The translations under genes were made by a program, and so were the position numbers. A stretch of 64,000 bases of DNA from Lachnospiraceae bacterium XBD2001 (lineage in GTDB: Bacteria > Bacillota > Clostridia > Lachnospirales > Lachnospiraceae): positions 344,951 to 408,950 of the forward strand of contig FPAN01000003.1 of assembly GCA_900116395.1 (NCBI GenBank), in the 5' to 3' direction. Positions 27,708 to 36,146 of this stretch are shown piece after piece. Numbering within the stretch: the first letter of the stretch is position 1; every line of letters begins with the position of its first letter. The notes beneath the pieces are model-generated. The model was given only the letters and a program-made list of their open reading frames with translations, made no database searches and was not told the origin of the DNA.

Positions 27708-27736
27708 ATTTTAATCGACTTCATATGCGATTGCAA
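27708..27736 (-). promoter_or_regulatory. Promoter of the gap-pgk-tpiA operon
   Basis: TTGCAA (27731-27736), 17 bases, TAAAAT (27708-27713) on the minus strand, about 67 bases before the gap ATG. Confidence 0.6.
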
Positions 27737-27801
27737 GACCTTTAGATTGTATTTGATATTTTTTTCACACTATCCCGTCCCGCTATTTTCGGACTTCTTC
27801 C

Positions 27802-27830
27802 TTGTATTTTTACAGCTGTCTTTTTATAAT
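27802..27830 (+). promoter_or_regulatory. Promoter of the PHP phosphatase gene
   Basis: TTGTAT (27802-27807), 17 bases, TATAAT (27825-27830) lie 37 bases before the chosen start codon. Confidence 0.7.
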
Positions 27831-27866
27831 CGGAGAAAAGGAAGGATGAAAGAAAGAAGGTTACAC

Positions 27867-28688
27867 ATGCAAAAGCTTTACGATATGCACATGCACACGC
27901 GGTTTTCCGGGGATAGCGAGGCCAACCCCAAGGACATGATTGCCGCTGCAAAAGAGCGTGGTTTGGCCGGTCTCATCTTCACAGACCACTTAGACTGGGA
28001 CTACTGGCATGAGCCCCATTTATTCGATTTGGATTTACAACATTATCTTCCCTACTTGGGAAGTCTTGCCAAAAGTGAATCCACGGAGGAATTCTCTATT
28101 GGAGTCGGTATCGAGTTAGGATTGCAGGAACATCTGGTAGACCGCCACAAGGAACTGGTTACTACCCGTCCCTTCGACTTCGTCATCGGATCCATTCACC
28201 AGGTCAACAAAATGGACCCTTACTACGATGACTTCTACGAAGGACGCACCATTGAAGATTCCTTAACCGAATATCTGGAGTGTACACTTCGCAACCTGGA
28301 ACTCTTCCACGATATCGATACGTTGGGACACCTAGACTACATTGTGCGTTACGCCAGTCGTGTATCCGGCGAACATATAACGATTGATACAAAAAAGTAT
28401 AAAGAAGTACTGGAAGCAATCTTCCACTTGCTGATAAAAAATAACATCTGCCTGGAAGTCAACACCGGTGCCTTCCGCCATGGACTTCCGGAACCAAACC
28501 CATCCGAAGAGTTGCTTCAATTTTACTATAACCTTGGAGGACGTTTGCTAACCCTTGGCGCAGACGCCCATACACCGGAACATGTAGCACTAGAATTTGA
28601 ACGAATCCCAGCACTACTAAAAAACATTGGTTTTACATCCCTGATACACTTTGCACACCGCCGGGGCACGGAAATCGCCTTAGAGTAA
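27867..28688 (+). CDS. PHP-domain histidinol-phosphatase (HisK-like)
   Basis: The 273-residue metal-dependent phosphatase of the PHP superfamily has first metal motif DMHMHTRFSGD, then FTDHLDW, VGIELG, FVIGSIHQV and GHLDYI, with the last motif in TLGADAHTPEHV. Histidinol phosphate is the usual substrate of HisK-type members; no other his genes lie here. The ATG at 27867 follows AGAAGG; an ATG at 27846 adding seven residues is an alternative. It has its own promoter and ends at a terminator. Confidence 0.87.
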   Translation: MQKLYDMHMHTRFSGDSEANPKDMIAAAKERGLAGLIFTDHLDWDYWHEPHLFDLDLQHYLPYLGSLAKSESTEEFSIGVGIELGLQEHLVDRHKELVTTRPFDFVIGSIHQVNKMDPYYDDFYEGRTIEDSLTEYLECTLRNLELFHDIDTLGHLDYIVRYASRVSGEHITIDTKKYKEVLEAIFHLLIKNNICLEVNTGAFRHGLPEPNPSEELLQFYYNLGGRLLTLGADAHTPEHVALEFERIPALLKNIGFTSLIHFAHRRGTEIALE

Positions 28689-28704
28689 TCGACTCCGTGT
28701 TCCC

Positions 28705-28853
28705 GTATATTTTCCCGCGGGATCGCTTGCGCTTCCGGTTGCTAACGTAGCGGACACATACGAAAATAATAAAAGAGGATTGCTTCATAAGAGCAATCCT
28801 CTTCTTTATTTTCTAGTGCCGACGTTAGCAAAGGCCCGCTACAGAAAATATAC
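28705..28853. repeat. 149-bp imperfect inverted repeat around a bidirectional terminator
   Basis: GTATATTTTC (28705-28714) is repeated inverted as GAAAATATAC (28844-28853), TTGCTAACGT (28739-28748) as ACGTTAGCAA (28822-28831), and GTAGCGG (28747-28753) as CCGCTAC (28836-28842), around the terminator stem at 28773-28803. The ends and symmetry resemble a small palindromic or MITE-like unit sitting exactly between two converging genes. Copies elsewhere cannot be checked here. Confidence 0.5.
28773..28803. terminator. Bidirectional terminator between PHP phosphatase and mnmA
   Basis: A perfect 12-base stem (28773-28784 with 28792-28803) has a 7-base loop; CTTTATTTT follows on the plus strand and TTATTATTTT on the minus strand. 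Confidence 0.85.
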
Positions 28854-28871
28854 AGGCCACAGAGTCTTAAC

Positions 28872-29927
28872 TTAACGAATTAATGCCCCGGCGGCTACAT
28901 ACTCTCCATCGTAGAGAACTAGAGTCTGTCCAGGGGTTACTGCACGAACCGGACGTTCAAAGTGAACATGGAGTAATTCACCGTCGAATGTTACATGACA
29001 TGGGGTTCCCTTGTCGGAGTAACGAATCTTGCCAATATAGGTCTTATTAGAATCTAACGATTCTTCGGATACAAGATTTACCGTATCTGCTGTTAAGTCA
29101 GTTACGAATAAATCTTCGTTATCACAGAGGATAACGCGATTATTCGGTACATCTATTTTCTGTACGAAGACCGGCTTTCCAAGTGCAATGTTCAATCCCT
29201 TACGCTGGCCGATGGTGTAGTTAGCAATTCCTTTGTGCTGACCTACTACAGTGCCGTCTTTCCATACGAAGTCTCCCGGGCCCGGAAGGTTTTCTTCTCC
29301 TAAGCGAGCCTTTAAAAAGTCGCCATAACTGTCATAGTCGCCTTCAATGAAGCACACATCCTGACTGTCCTTCTTATCTGCGGAAACAAGTCCAAGCTTC
29401 GATGCGATGGCACGAATCTCATCCTTGGATTCAAAATCCCCAAGAGGCATTACGGTATGAGCCAGCTGATCCTGGGTTAACTGACATAACACGTAGGTCT
29501 GGTCCTTGGCTGCTGCCTTGGAATTGCGGACCGCATATCTTCTGTTCGGAAGTTGTTCCACTCTTGCATAATGCCCGGTTGCCACATACTCTGCGCCAAG
29601 CTCCTTGCCACGTTCCATTAACGCTTGCCACTTAATGGTGCGATTACACATGACACAAGGATTCGGGGTACGTCCCTGCAGATACTCGTTGATGAAGTTA
29701 CCTACCACACGTTCTTCGAATTCCGGCTTGAAATGCATGATGACATGTTGGATTCCCAACTGATCTGCAATCTTCTTGGCTTCAATGCCGTCTTCACAGA
29801 CCTCCGGTGCATCCCGCCACATCTCCATGGTGACGCCTATAACATCATATCCCTGTTCTTTTAGTAAGTATGCGGCTACGGAGGAATCTACACCTCCGGA
29901 CATTCCAACTACAACTTTATTTGCCAT
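28872..29927 (-). CDS. mnmA: tRNA-specific 2-thiouridylase MnmA
   Basis: The 351-residue PP-loop enzyme transfers sulfur to U34 of tRNA-Lys, -Glu and -Gln. The ATP-binding motif is GMSGGVDSSVAAYLL; the catalytic cysteines are in NPCVMCN and DSQDVCFI. C-terminal beta domains bind tRNA. The ATG immediately follows the sigH TAG stop, indicating coupling, and it is the last gene of the ispF operon. No adjacent cysteine desulfurase gene is seen. Confidence 0.97.
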   Translation of the reverse strand: MANKVVVGMSGGVDSSVAAYLLKEQGYDVIGVTMEMWRDAPEVCEDGIEAKKIADQLGIQHVIMHFKPEFEERVVGNFINEYLQGRTPNPCVMCNRTIKWQALMERGKELGAEYVATGHYARVEQLPNRRYAVRNSKAAAKDQTYVLCQLTQDQLAHTVMPLGDFESKDEIRAIASKLGLVSADKKDSQDVCFIEGDYDSYGDFLKARLGEENLPGPGDFVWKDGTVVGQHKGIANYTIGQRKGLNIALGKPVFVQKIDVPNNRVILCDNEDLFVTDLTADTVNLVSEESLDSNKTYIGKIRYSDKGTPCHVTFDGELLHVHFERPVRAVTPGQTLVLYDGEYVAAGALIR

Positions 29928-30530
29928 CTACTGAAATATTCCTTTACCCTTGGAACGGATACGCTGCAAAGCATTGGTGATTGCCTTGGGATCCTTGCCA
30001 AGCTTTCCTGCAATTTGTTTGTAATCATAGCCCCGTAAGGCCAAGTCAAAGACTTCCTTCTCCATTCCGGATAGCTTCGCATATACATCGGAGATGATTT
30101 TCCGATAACTCTCCGTCTGCAAATACATATCTTCCGGATTGGAACTGTTTTGTTCGAAAAACAACGAATCAAGTGTTCCATCTTCCTCTTTGGATTCAAT
30201 GGAAACAGAATCATTCAACGGTTGATGCTTCTTCCGATTGTTGGCCTCAATTGCCTTCAACAACTGACGGGAAATACAGGTATGGGCGAAGGTTGCGAAC
30301 TTCGTTCCATGTCCGTCTTCGTAATCCCGGAGCGCCTGATACAATCCCACACGGCCTTCCTGCTTCAGATCATCCTTATCTGCCCCAACTAAAAACAACG
30401 GACTGCAACAAGCAGTCACGATTTTATCAAACCGTTTGAAAATATGCTCTTCAAATTCCCGATGCCCATTCTGATACAAGCGAACCACTTCTTCATCGGA
30501 CAACTCTTTTACATTAATGGTATTTTTCAT
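29928..30530 (-). CDS. sigH: RNA polymerase sigma factor, SigH/Spo0H type
   Basis: The 200-residue sigma-70 family protein has region 2 as DDLKQEGRVGLYQALRDYED and TKFATFAHTCISRQL, and region 4 as LSGMEKEVFDLALRGYDYKQ then IAGKLG and NALQRIRSKGK. The neighbours (mrnC, rlmB) are those of sigH in Bacillus, although rae1/yacP between rlmB and sigH is missing. SigH controls early sporulation and competence in bacilli; its role here, next to no sporulation gene, is inferred only. Confidence 0.88.
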   Translation of the reverse strand: MKNTINVKELSDEEVVRLYQNGHREFEEHIFKRFDKIVTACCSPLFLVGADKDDLKQEGRVGLYQALRDYEDGHGTKFATFAHTCISRQLLKAIEANNRKKHQPLNDSVSIESKEEDGTLDSLFFEQNSSNPEDMYLQTESYRKIISDVYAKLSGMEKEVFDLALRGYDYKQIAGKLGKDPKAITNALQRIRSKGKGIFQ

Positions 30531-30549
30531 GCTTCCCCCAAATTAACGA

Positions 30550-31293
30550 TTAAGCGAAGGTACGCTGACGGACAATCTCGTATGCCAAAATACCACAAGC
30601 AACGGATGCATTCAGAGAATCAATATCACCCTTCATTGGAATGGATGCCACCATGTCACAATTCTTCTTCACAAGTGGGCTGATTCCCTTACCTTCGTTC
30701 CCAATCACAAGACCAATTGGTCCCTTCAGATTCAAATCATACATGCGCTCTCCGCCCATATCCGCACAGACGAACCACATGCCCATATCTTTTAACGCTT
30801 CAATGGTAGCACTCATATTGGTAACCTTGGCTACCGGTGTATAGTTGATTGCTCCGGCAGATGCACGGGCAACGGTAGCGGTAAGACCTGCAGCGCGATG
30901 TTTTGGAATAATGACACCATGGGCACCGGCCTGGTTAGCGGTACGAATGATAGCGCCTAAATTATGTGGATCTTCAATTTCATCCAATAAGATAACAAAA
31001 GGGTCTTCTCCCTTTTCCTTGGCAAGATTCATAATGTCATCCACACTGGCATAATCATAAGCTGCAATATAAGCAATGACCCCCTGATGCTTGCCGGTCT
31101 CAGACATCTGATCCAAACGTTCTTTTTTTACAAAGTTGATAAGAATATTCTGCTTCTTGGCATCCCGTACAATGGTACGTACCGGGCCGTCCATGCAACC
31201 ATCCAAGACAAAAATCTTGTCAATGGTCTGGCCGCTGCGAAGCGCTTCTAATACAACATTTCTTCCTTCAATAACTGATTCTTCGTATCTCAT
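30550..31293 (-). CDS. rlmB: 23S rRNA 2'-O-methyltransferase RlmB (TrmH/SpoU family)
   Basis: The 247-residue SPOUT methyltransferase has an N-terminal RNA-binding substrate domain, then knot motifs 1-3: DPHNLGAIIRTANQAGAHG, GLVIGNEGKGI and SLNASVACGILAYE. RlmB methylates G2251 in E. coli 23S rRNA; Firmicutes orthologues (YacO) sit between mrnC and sigH as here. It is separated from mrnC by 9 bases. Confidence 0.93.
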   Translation of the reverse strand: MRYEESVIEGRNVVLEALRSGQTIDKIFVLDGCMDGPVRTIVRDAKKQNILINFVKKERLDQMSETGKHQGVIAYIAAYDYASVDDIMNLAKEKGEDPFVILLDEIEDPHNLGAIIRTANQAGAHGVIIPKHRAAGLTATVARASAGAINYTPVAKVTNMSATIEALKDMGMWFVCADMGGERMYDLNLKGPIGLVIGNEGKGISPLVKKNCDMVASIPMKGDIDSLNASVACGILAYEIVRQRTFA

Positions 31294-31302
31294 AAAATCC
31301 TT

Positions 31303-31737
31303 CTATAAATCTACATGACATTTGTCTACGGCAATTAATACCAGTTCCATAATTCGATCCATGCGGTTGCACAGATACAAGTATCCGATTAAGGATTCAA
31401 ATCCTGTCGCCTTACGATAGTCACCGACGCTGGCATTCTTCGCAACGGAATGGGACTTGGCGTTACGTCCACGACGATAAGCATCTGCCTCTTCCTCCGT
31501 CAGCACCTCCTCTAACACATCAATCATAGCAGCCTGGGTGGTTGCTTTTACAATCTGACTGGTGTGCTTGTGCAGGTTATTTGGGGAGGTATTCCCCTTA
31601 CCAACGACCACGGAACGAATCACAAGATCGAACACCCCGTCTCCGATATACGCTAAGGTCAATGGAGAATAGGTACGAATGTCCTTATCCTCCACGCCGA
31701 ATTTTTCACTGATATATTGATACCAATTCTGTTCCAT
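31303..31737 (-). CDS. mrnC: Mini-ribonuclease III
   Basis: The 144-residue RNase III-like nuclease lacks a double-stranded RNA-binding domain and matures 23S rRNA ends. The signature LAYIGDGVFDLVIRS contains the catalytic Asp, and the second acidic cluster is in TGFESLIGYLYL. The start lies 3 bases after the cysS stop, so translation is probably coupled. Confidence 0.95.
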   Translation of the reverse strand: MEQNWYQYISEKFGVEDKDIRTYSPLTLAYIGDGVFDLVIRSVVVGKGNTSPNNLHKHTSQIVKATTQAAMIDVLEEVLTEEEADAYRRGRNAKSHSVAKNASVGDYRKATGFESLIGYLYLCNRMDRIMELVLIAVDKCHVDL

Positions 31738-31740
31738 AGA

Positions 31741-33165
31741 CTACGCTCTGCTCCATACCACACCCTCACGGGTATCCTTAATTACAATGCCCTTGGCAAG
31801 TAATTCATCACGAATTGCATCTGCGGTTGCAAAATCTTTTGCCTTCTTAGCTTCTGCACGACGGGCAATGGCATCATTAATGTATGCTTCCAGTTCCTGG
31901 TCCACACCACTTCCTGCATCAGCAAGTGCCTTGGCATGGCCAATTAAGTCAAGAGACAATACACGATCAAAGCTCTCGATGATAGCAAGCTTGGTAGCAT
32001 CGTTGGTATCTGCTTTTAACGCGTCATACAGCACAGTAATTGCCATAGCGGTATTCAAATCGTTAGAAAGCTGCTCGCAGAACTTTGCTTCGTACTCGGC
32101 CTTCACTGCTTCGTCTACAGCACCATCAGCCTTGAACTCAGCAACCTTTTTCACCAACTTGTTGTAGGCAGCTGCAGTGTTATCTAAGTTCTCATAAGAG
32201 AATACCAATGGCTTACGATAATGAGACTGTAAGCAGAACAAACGATATACCAATGGGTCGTATCCCTTCTCCTGCAATACGGATACCGTAAGAATAGCGC
32301 CCTTGGACTTGGACATCTTACCGGACTGATCATTCAGGTGGTTACTGTGGAACCAGTACTTGCACCACTCATGTCCAAGATAAGCCTCGGACTGAGCAAT
32401 CTCATTGGTATGATGTGGGAAAATGTTGTCCACTCCGCCACAGTGAATATCAATATACTCACCCAAATGCTTCATGGAGATGCAGGAGCACTCAATGTGC
32501 CATCCCGGATAACCAACACCCCATGGGCTCTCCCACTTCAGTGCCTGATCTTCGAACTTGGACTTGGTGAACCACAGAACGAAGTCGGTCTTATTCTTCT
32601 TATTGGTATCTTCTTCTACGTCATCACGAACGCCAACCTCAAGGGCTTCCTTCTCAACGGAAGAAGAAAATACATAGTAATCCTCTAACTTGCTGGTATC
32701 AAAATATACATTACCACCTGCAAAGTAAGCGTAGCCCTTCTCTAAAAGCACTTCTACCATGTGGATGAATTCCGGAATACAATTGGTTGCCGGCTCAATC
32801 ACGTCCGGACGCTTGTTACCAACCGCATCGAAATCCTTGAAGAATGCATCGGTATAGAACTTAGCAATCTCCATAACGGTCTTGTGTTCACGCTTCGCAC
32901 CGGCAACCATCTTGTCTTCACCGGTATCTGCATCGGAGGACAAATGTCCTACGTCTGTAATATTCATGACACGCTTTACATCATATCCGGCATACTCCAG
33001 AGACTTAATCAAAGCATCCTGCATGATGTAGGTACGGATATTGCCGATATGTGCGAAATGATATACGGTAGGTCCGCAGGTATACATGCTGACCTTACCC
33101 TCTTCTCTCGGTACGAATTCCTCTACCTGACGATGTAATGTATTGTAAAATGTAAACTTGCTCAT
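31741..33165 (-). CDS. cysS: Cysteinyl-tRNA synthetase
   Basis: The 474-residue monomeric class I synthetase has its HIGH motif in HFAHIGNIRTYIM, KMSKS in GKMSKSKGA, and zinc ligands Cys in CGPTVYHF and Cys/His in WHIECS and FPHHTNE. It lies in the ispF-cysS-mrnC-rlmB-sigH-mnmA operon, which recalls the Bacillus ispD-ispF-gltX-cysE-cysS-mrnC-rlmB order with gltX located elsewhere. Confidence 0.98.
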   Translation of the reverse strand: MSKFTFYNTLHRQVEEFVPREEGKVSMYTCGPTVYHFAHIGNIRTYIMQDALIKSLEYAGYDVKRVMNITDVGHLSSDADTGEDKMVAGAKREHKTVMEIAKFYTDAFFKDFDAVGNKRPDVIEPATNCIPEFIHMVEVLLEKGYAYFAGGNVYFDTSKLEDYYVFSSSVEKEALEVGVRDDVEEDTNKKNKTDFVLWFTKSKFEDQALKWESPWGVGYPGWHIECSCISMKHLGEYIDIHCGGVDNIFPHHTNEIAQSEAYLGHEWCKYWFHSNHLNDQSGKMSKSKGAILTVSVLQEKGYDPLVYRLFCLQSHYRKPLVFSYENLDNTAAAYNKLVKKVAEFKADGAVDEAVKAEYEAKFCEQLSNDLNTAMAITVLYDALKADTNDATKLAIIESFDRVLSLDLIGHAKALADAGSGVDQELEAYINDAIARRAEAKKAKDFATADAIRDELLAKGIVIKDTREGVVWSRA

Positions 33166-33203
33166 TCTCTTATTCTCCCTAATTTGGTTCTGATTCTAAT
33201 GAT

Positions 33204-33746
33204 CTAGTGTCTCGGACAGCCGCTACAGCCAGCACATCCGCCGTCAGAGCCAAACATTGTATTACTTCCATCGTAGATGGATTCAAGTAAACAAACCGCC
33301 TGGGCAGAGATTCCCTCTTCACGTCCGGTGAATCCCAAACGTTCTTCGGTGGTTGCCTTGATATTCACCTGATTCGGTTGGATTTCCAACACACGGGCCA
33401 CGTTCTCTATCATGGTATCGATGTATGGGCGAAGCTTCGGACGCTGCGCAATCACCGTTGCATCCACGTTACCAACCACGTAACCAGCTTCTAATATCAA
33501 TTGCTTTGCTTCCGCCAGAAGTTCCATGGAATCCGCACCCTTGTACTTCTCATCGGTATCCGGAAAATGCTTTCCGATATCACCGAGAGCTGCAGCACCA
33601 AGCAATGCATCCATAATGGCATGCAATAATACGTCCGCATCGGAATGTCCCAGAAGTCCCAATTCATGAGGAATCTCTACACCACCGATGATCAGCTTGC
33701 GACCTTCCACCAGCTTATGGACATCATAACCTGTTCCTATTCTCAT
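33204..33746 (-). CDS. ispF: 2-C-methyl-D-erythritol 2,4-cyclodiphosphate synthase with Cys-rich tail
   Basis: The 180-residue trimeric zinc enzyme makes MEcPP in the MEP isoprenoid pathway. Metal ligands are D8 and H10 (GYDVH) and the His of [26 protein letters not shown] marks the CDP-binding edge. The last 20 or so residues extend beyond the usual end and finish [12 protein letters not shown], a three-cysteine tail that is not part of the core fold. First gene of a six-gene operon; ispD is not adjacent. Confidence 0.96.
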   Translation of the reverse strand: MRIGTGYDVHKLVEGRKLIIGGVEIPHELGLLGHSDADVLLHAIMDALLGAAALGDIGKHFPDTDEKYKGADSMELLAEAKQLILEAGYVVGNVDATVIAQRPKLRPYIDTMIENVARVLEIQPNQVNIKATTEERLGFTGREEGISAQAVCLLESIYDGSNTMFGSDGGCAGCSGCPRH

Positions 33747-33791
33747 CTATGTAATCTCCTAGTAAAATACTATTCTATCGCTAACTATACT

Positions 33792-33797
33792 ATTATA
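33792..33797 (-). promoter_or_regulatory. Candidate -10 element of the ispF operon
   Basis: TATAAT reads toward ispF 46 bases before its ATG, but no good -35 was found because that region overlaps the upstream terminator. Confidence 0.4.
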
Positions 33798-33812
33798 CAC
33801 AAAAACAGCGAA

Positions 33813-33848
33813 ATAAAAAGAACCGGACGTGTTTTTCTTCCGGTTCTT
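33813..33848 (-). terminator. Terminator after the methyltransferase pair
   Basis: A perfect 10-base stem (33839-33848 with 33818-33827) is followed by TTTTATTT on the minus strand. It ends the ABC transporter/methyltransferase operon. Confidence 0.85.
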
Positions 33849-33852
33849 CGCA

Positions 33853-34605
33853 TTATTTCACCGCATATACGCCAAACATTCGATCCGGCATATAAAAATC
33901 ATCCTTCGTCGCATAGATGCGGTCACCAACCGAGGTATCCGAGCGCACATCAGAAAAGCCCAAAGCCTGCAGGACTTCCAAATCCCAAACCGGCCGGTCG
34001 AAAGAGCTGATGGACAGCATATGATAGATCTTGTGGCACTCTTCCTTCATGGCATCCGCCACGCCCTTATGAGCACAGTTTTCCTGCCAGTTATACTTAT
34101 GGAAACCCTTGGCATATTCCGCATCATAGACCATCAGCATTCCGCCGGGCTTTAACAGCTTCATCCAGCGTTCATAAGCCTCTACGGGATGCGGCAAGGT
34201 CCAGATGAGATTGCGACTAACTATCACATCAAAGCTTTCTTCCGCAAAATCCGGTTGCTCCGCATCCATCACAAGAAGGGTTGCGTCAATTCCATGATGT
34301 TCCAAAAGTGCTTTTCCTTTTTCAATCATCTCCGGGGTCAAATCAATTCCGGTCACCTGATGCCCCATAGGTGCAAGCACAGCTTCAAAAAAGCCACTAC
34401 CACAGCCCACATCCAGGATACGAAGATGTTCTTTCTTCGGAAGATTTCGCCGGAATTCCTCTCGCCACAAGGCCACCTTGTCGCTATGAATTTCAGCATG
34501 CTTATGCTCTGCGAAACTCTCCGCCCGCTTGGACCAATAGGATACCACCGCATCCTTTATTTCTGTGGACTCCTCATCAAAAGGAATCTGTTTTAATTCA
34601 CTCAT
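33853..34605 (-). CDS. Class I SAM-dependent methyltransferase (second of tandem pair)
   Basis: The 250-residue Rossmann methyltransferase of Methyltransf_11 type has SAM motif I RILDVGCGSGFFEAVL near residues 62-77, acidic motif II GIDLTPEMI, motif III MDAEQPD and post-motif FDVIVSRNLIW. Its start overlaps the upstream paralogue stop by one base (TAATG). It shares with the paralogue the pattern SRNLxWxLPxPxxAYxxWxxxLKP and a C-terminal RPxWDxxV segment. The substrate is unknown; co-transcription with an importer suggests the transported molecule or a derived chelator. Confidence 0.85.
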   Translation of the reverse strand: MSELKQIPFDEESTEIKDAVVSYWSKRAESFAEHKHAEIHSDKVALWREEFRRNLPKKEHLRILDVGCGSGFFEAVLAPMGHQVTGIDLTPEMIEKGKALLEHHGIDATLLVMDAEQPDFAEESFDVIVSRNLIWTLPHPVEAYERWMKLLKPGGMLMVYDAEYAKGFHKYNWQENCAHKGVADAMKEECHKIYHMLSISSFDRPVWDLEVLQALGFSDVRSDTSVGDRIYATKDDFYMPDRMFGVYAVK

Positions 34606-35384
34606 TACTTTACTACCTTAATCATAAACATCGGACTCGATGCATAGTTTATTTTTTCTTTCTCGGAATAGACAATCGCACCAATATCTTCGACCACATC
34701 AACGGATGCAACACCATACTCCAAAAACACCCTTTGATCCCATTCCGGGCGTTTGCAATCTGTCATAGGAAGTCTGTTGGCAATCTCTTCCATAACATCG
34801 AAATTCTCCCCAAGATTGTAATCCCCGCAACCTGCTTCTGCTACCTTCGCACGGTCTAATTCGTATGCCGCCTTGCGGGCATCGTCCCGAAGGTAATGAT
34901 ACCAATTGGCATCAAAGACCAAGAGCAATCCTTCCGGCTTTAATACCCGAAGCCACTCTTTATACGCTTTCTTTGGATCCGGCAGATTCCAGGTGAGATT
35001 CCGGGACAACACCACATCAAAGGTTGCATCCGCAAAGCTTAAATCCATGGCATTCTCCATGCGAAATTCCATCTTCTCTGCCAAGTCACCTGCATTGTCC
35101 TTTGCCTGCTCCAACATCGATTCCGCAAAGTCTCCGGACGTTACCCGATAGCCCAGTTCCGTCAAAACAATGGACAAAAATCCCGGGCCACATCCGATAT
35201 CCAAGATACGAATCTCCTGCTTGGTCTTCCCCTTGCATGCAGGATGATTCATAATCACTTCATCCAACAGCTTCGACCAGGTATCGCGCTGAACCCCCGC
35301 AAGTTCTTCCTGATTCACTTCCGAATAACCGGATGCACGCCACATCCAGTAGGTATGATTTTCTTTATGTAACTGCTCTATCAT
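34605..35384 (-). CDS. Class I SAM-dependent methyltransferase (first of tandem pair)
   Basis: The 259-residue SAM methyltransferase has motif I RILDIGCGPGFLSIVL, motif II SGDFAESML and FDVVLSRNLTWNLPDP. The ATG at 35384 was chosen because AGGAAGG precedes it and it begins 11 bases after the upstream ATPase stop; an earlier in-frame start at 35492 lies inside that ATPase gene. It is paralogous to the following gene, so the pair arose by duplication and may act sequentially or as a heterodimer. Confidence 0.85.
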   Translation of the reverse strand: MIEQLHKENHTYWMWRASGYSEVNQEELAGVQRDTWSKLLDEVIMNHPACKGKTKQEIRILDIGCGPGFLSIVLTELGYRVTSGDFAESMLEQAKDNAGDLAEKMEFRMENAMDLSFADATFDVVLSRNLTWNLPDPKKAYKEWLRVLKPEGLLLVFDANWYHYLRDDARKAAYELDRAKVAEAGCGDYNLGENFDVMEEIANRLPMTDCKRPEWDQRVFLEYGVASVDVVEDIGAIVYSEKEKINYASSPMFMIKVVK

Positions 35385-35395
35385 AAAAATCCTTC

Positions 35396-36142
35396 CTAAG
35401 CCGAAACCGTAATGACATTCTCCAGCAGTAACTTCGTGTACGCATTCTTCGGCTGGGTAATTACCGTTTTCGTATCCCCTGCTTCCACACATACTCCATC
35501 TTTTAGCACCATCACCCGATCACATAACTGGCTTACCAGTGCCAAGTCATGAGAGACGAAAACAAGCGACAATCCCTCTTCCCGGCGAAGTTCCAATAAC
35601 AGCTTCACCACCTGTGCCTGTGTGGTTACATCCAATGCGCTTGTAATCTCATCGCATAACAAAATATCGACATGAGACAGCAACGCTCTGGCAATGGACA
35701 TACGTTGACACTGCCCTCCGGATAGTTGTCTTGGTTTCCGTTCCAACAATTCCGGTTCCAGACCAACCTTCTTTATAATATCCAGAATCTCATCCATGGT
35801 CACATGTTGGATTTCCAACAAAGATTGCTTCATAGTCATTCGTGGATCAAAAGACCCATAGGCATCCTGAAACACCATTTGCAGGAATCCTCCGGTCTTT
35901 CCAATATGTGCACCGGTATACTCCTCATTCTCATGGAATAACTGGCCTTCGTCCGGTTTCTCCATGCCGCAAATCATTTTCAACAAGGTGCTCTTACCGC
36001 TTCCGCTCTCGCCAACAATTCCTAAGATTTCTCCTTGCTGCAGGGAAAAATCCAGGCCTCCCAAGGCCTGTACCTTACGTCCATTGGACTTATATTTTTT
36101 CGTAATGTTCTGCCCGCGCAGAATCGTTATTTTATCATTCAT
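35396..36142 (-). CDS. Opp/Nik-type ABC transporter ATPase (DppF/NikE-like)
   Basis: The 248-residue ATPase has Walker A GIVGESGSGKST, signature LSGGQCQRMSIARALL, Walker B DILLCDEITSALD and switch His in FVSHDLALV. It lacks the C-terminal oligopeptide-transporter extension usual for longer OppD/F proteins, which fits the nickel-type branch. It starts 4 bases after the partner ATPase. Confidence 0.88.
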   Translation of the reverse strand: MNDKITILRGQNITKKYKSNGRKVQALGGLDFSLQQGEILGIVGESGSGKSTLLKMICGMEKPDEGQLFHENEEYTGAHIGKTGGFLQMVFQDAYGSFDPRMTMKQSLLEIQHVTMDEILDIIKKVGLEPELLERKPRQLSGGQCQRMSIARALLSHVDILLCDEITSALDVTTQAQVVKLLLELRREEGLSLVFVSHDLALVSQLCDRVMVLKDGVCVEAGDTKTVITQPKNAYTKLLLENVITVSA

Positions 36143-36146
36143 TCAC

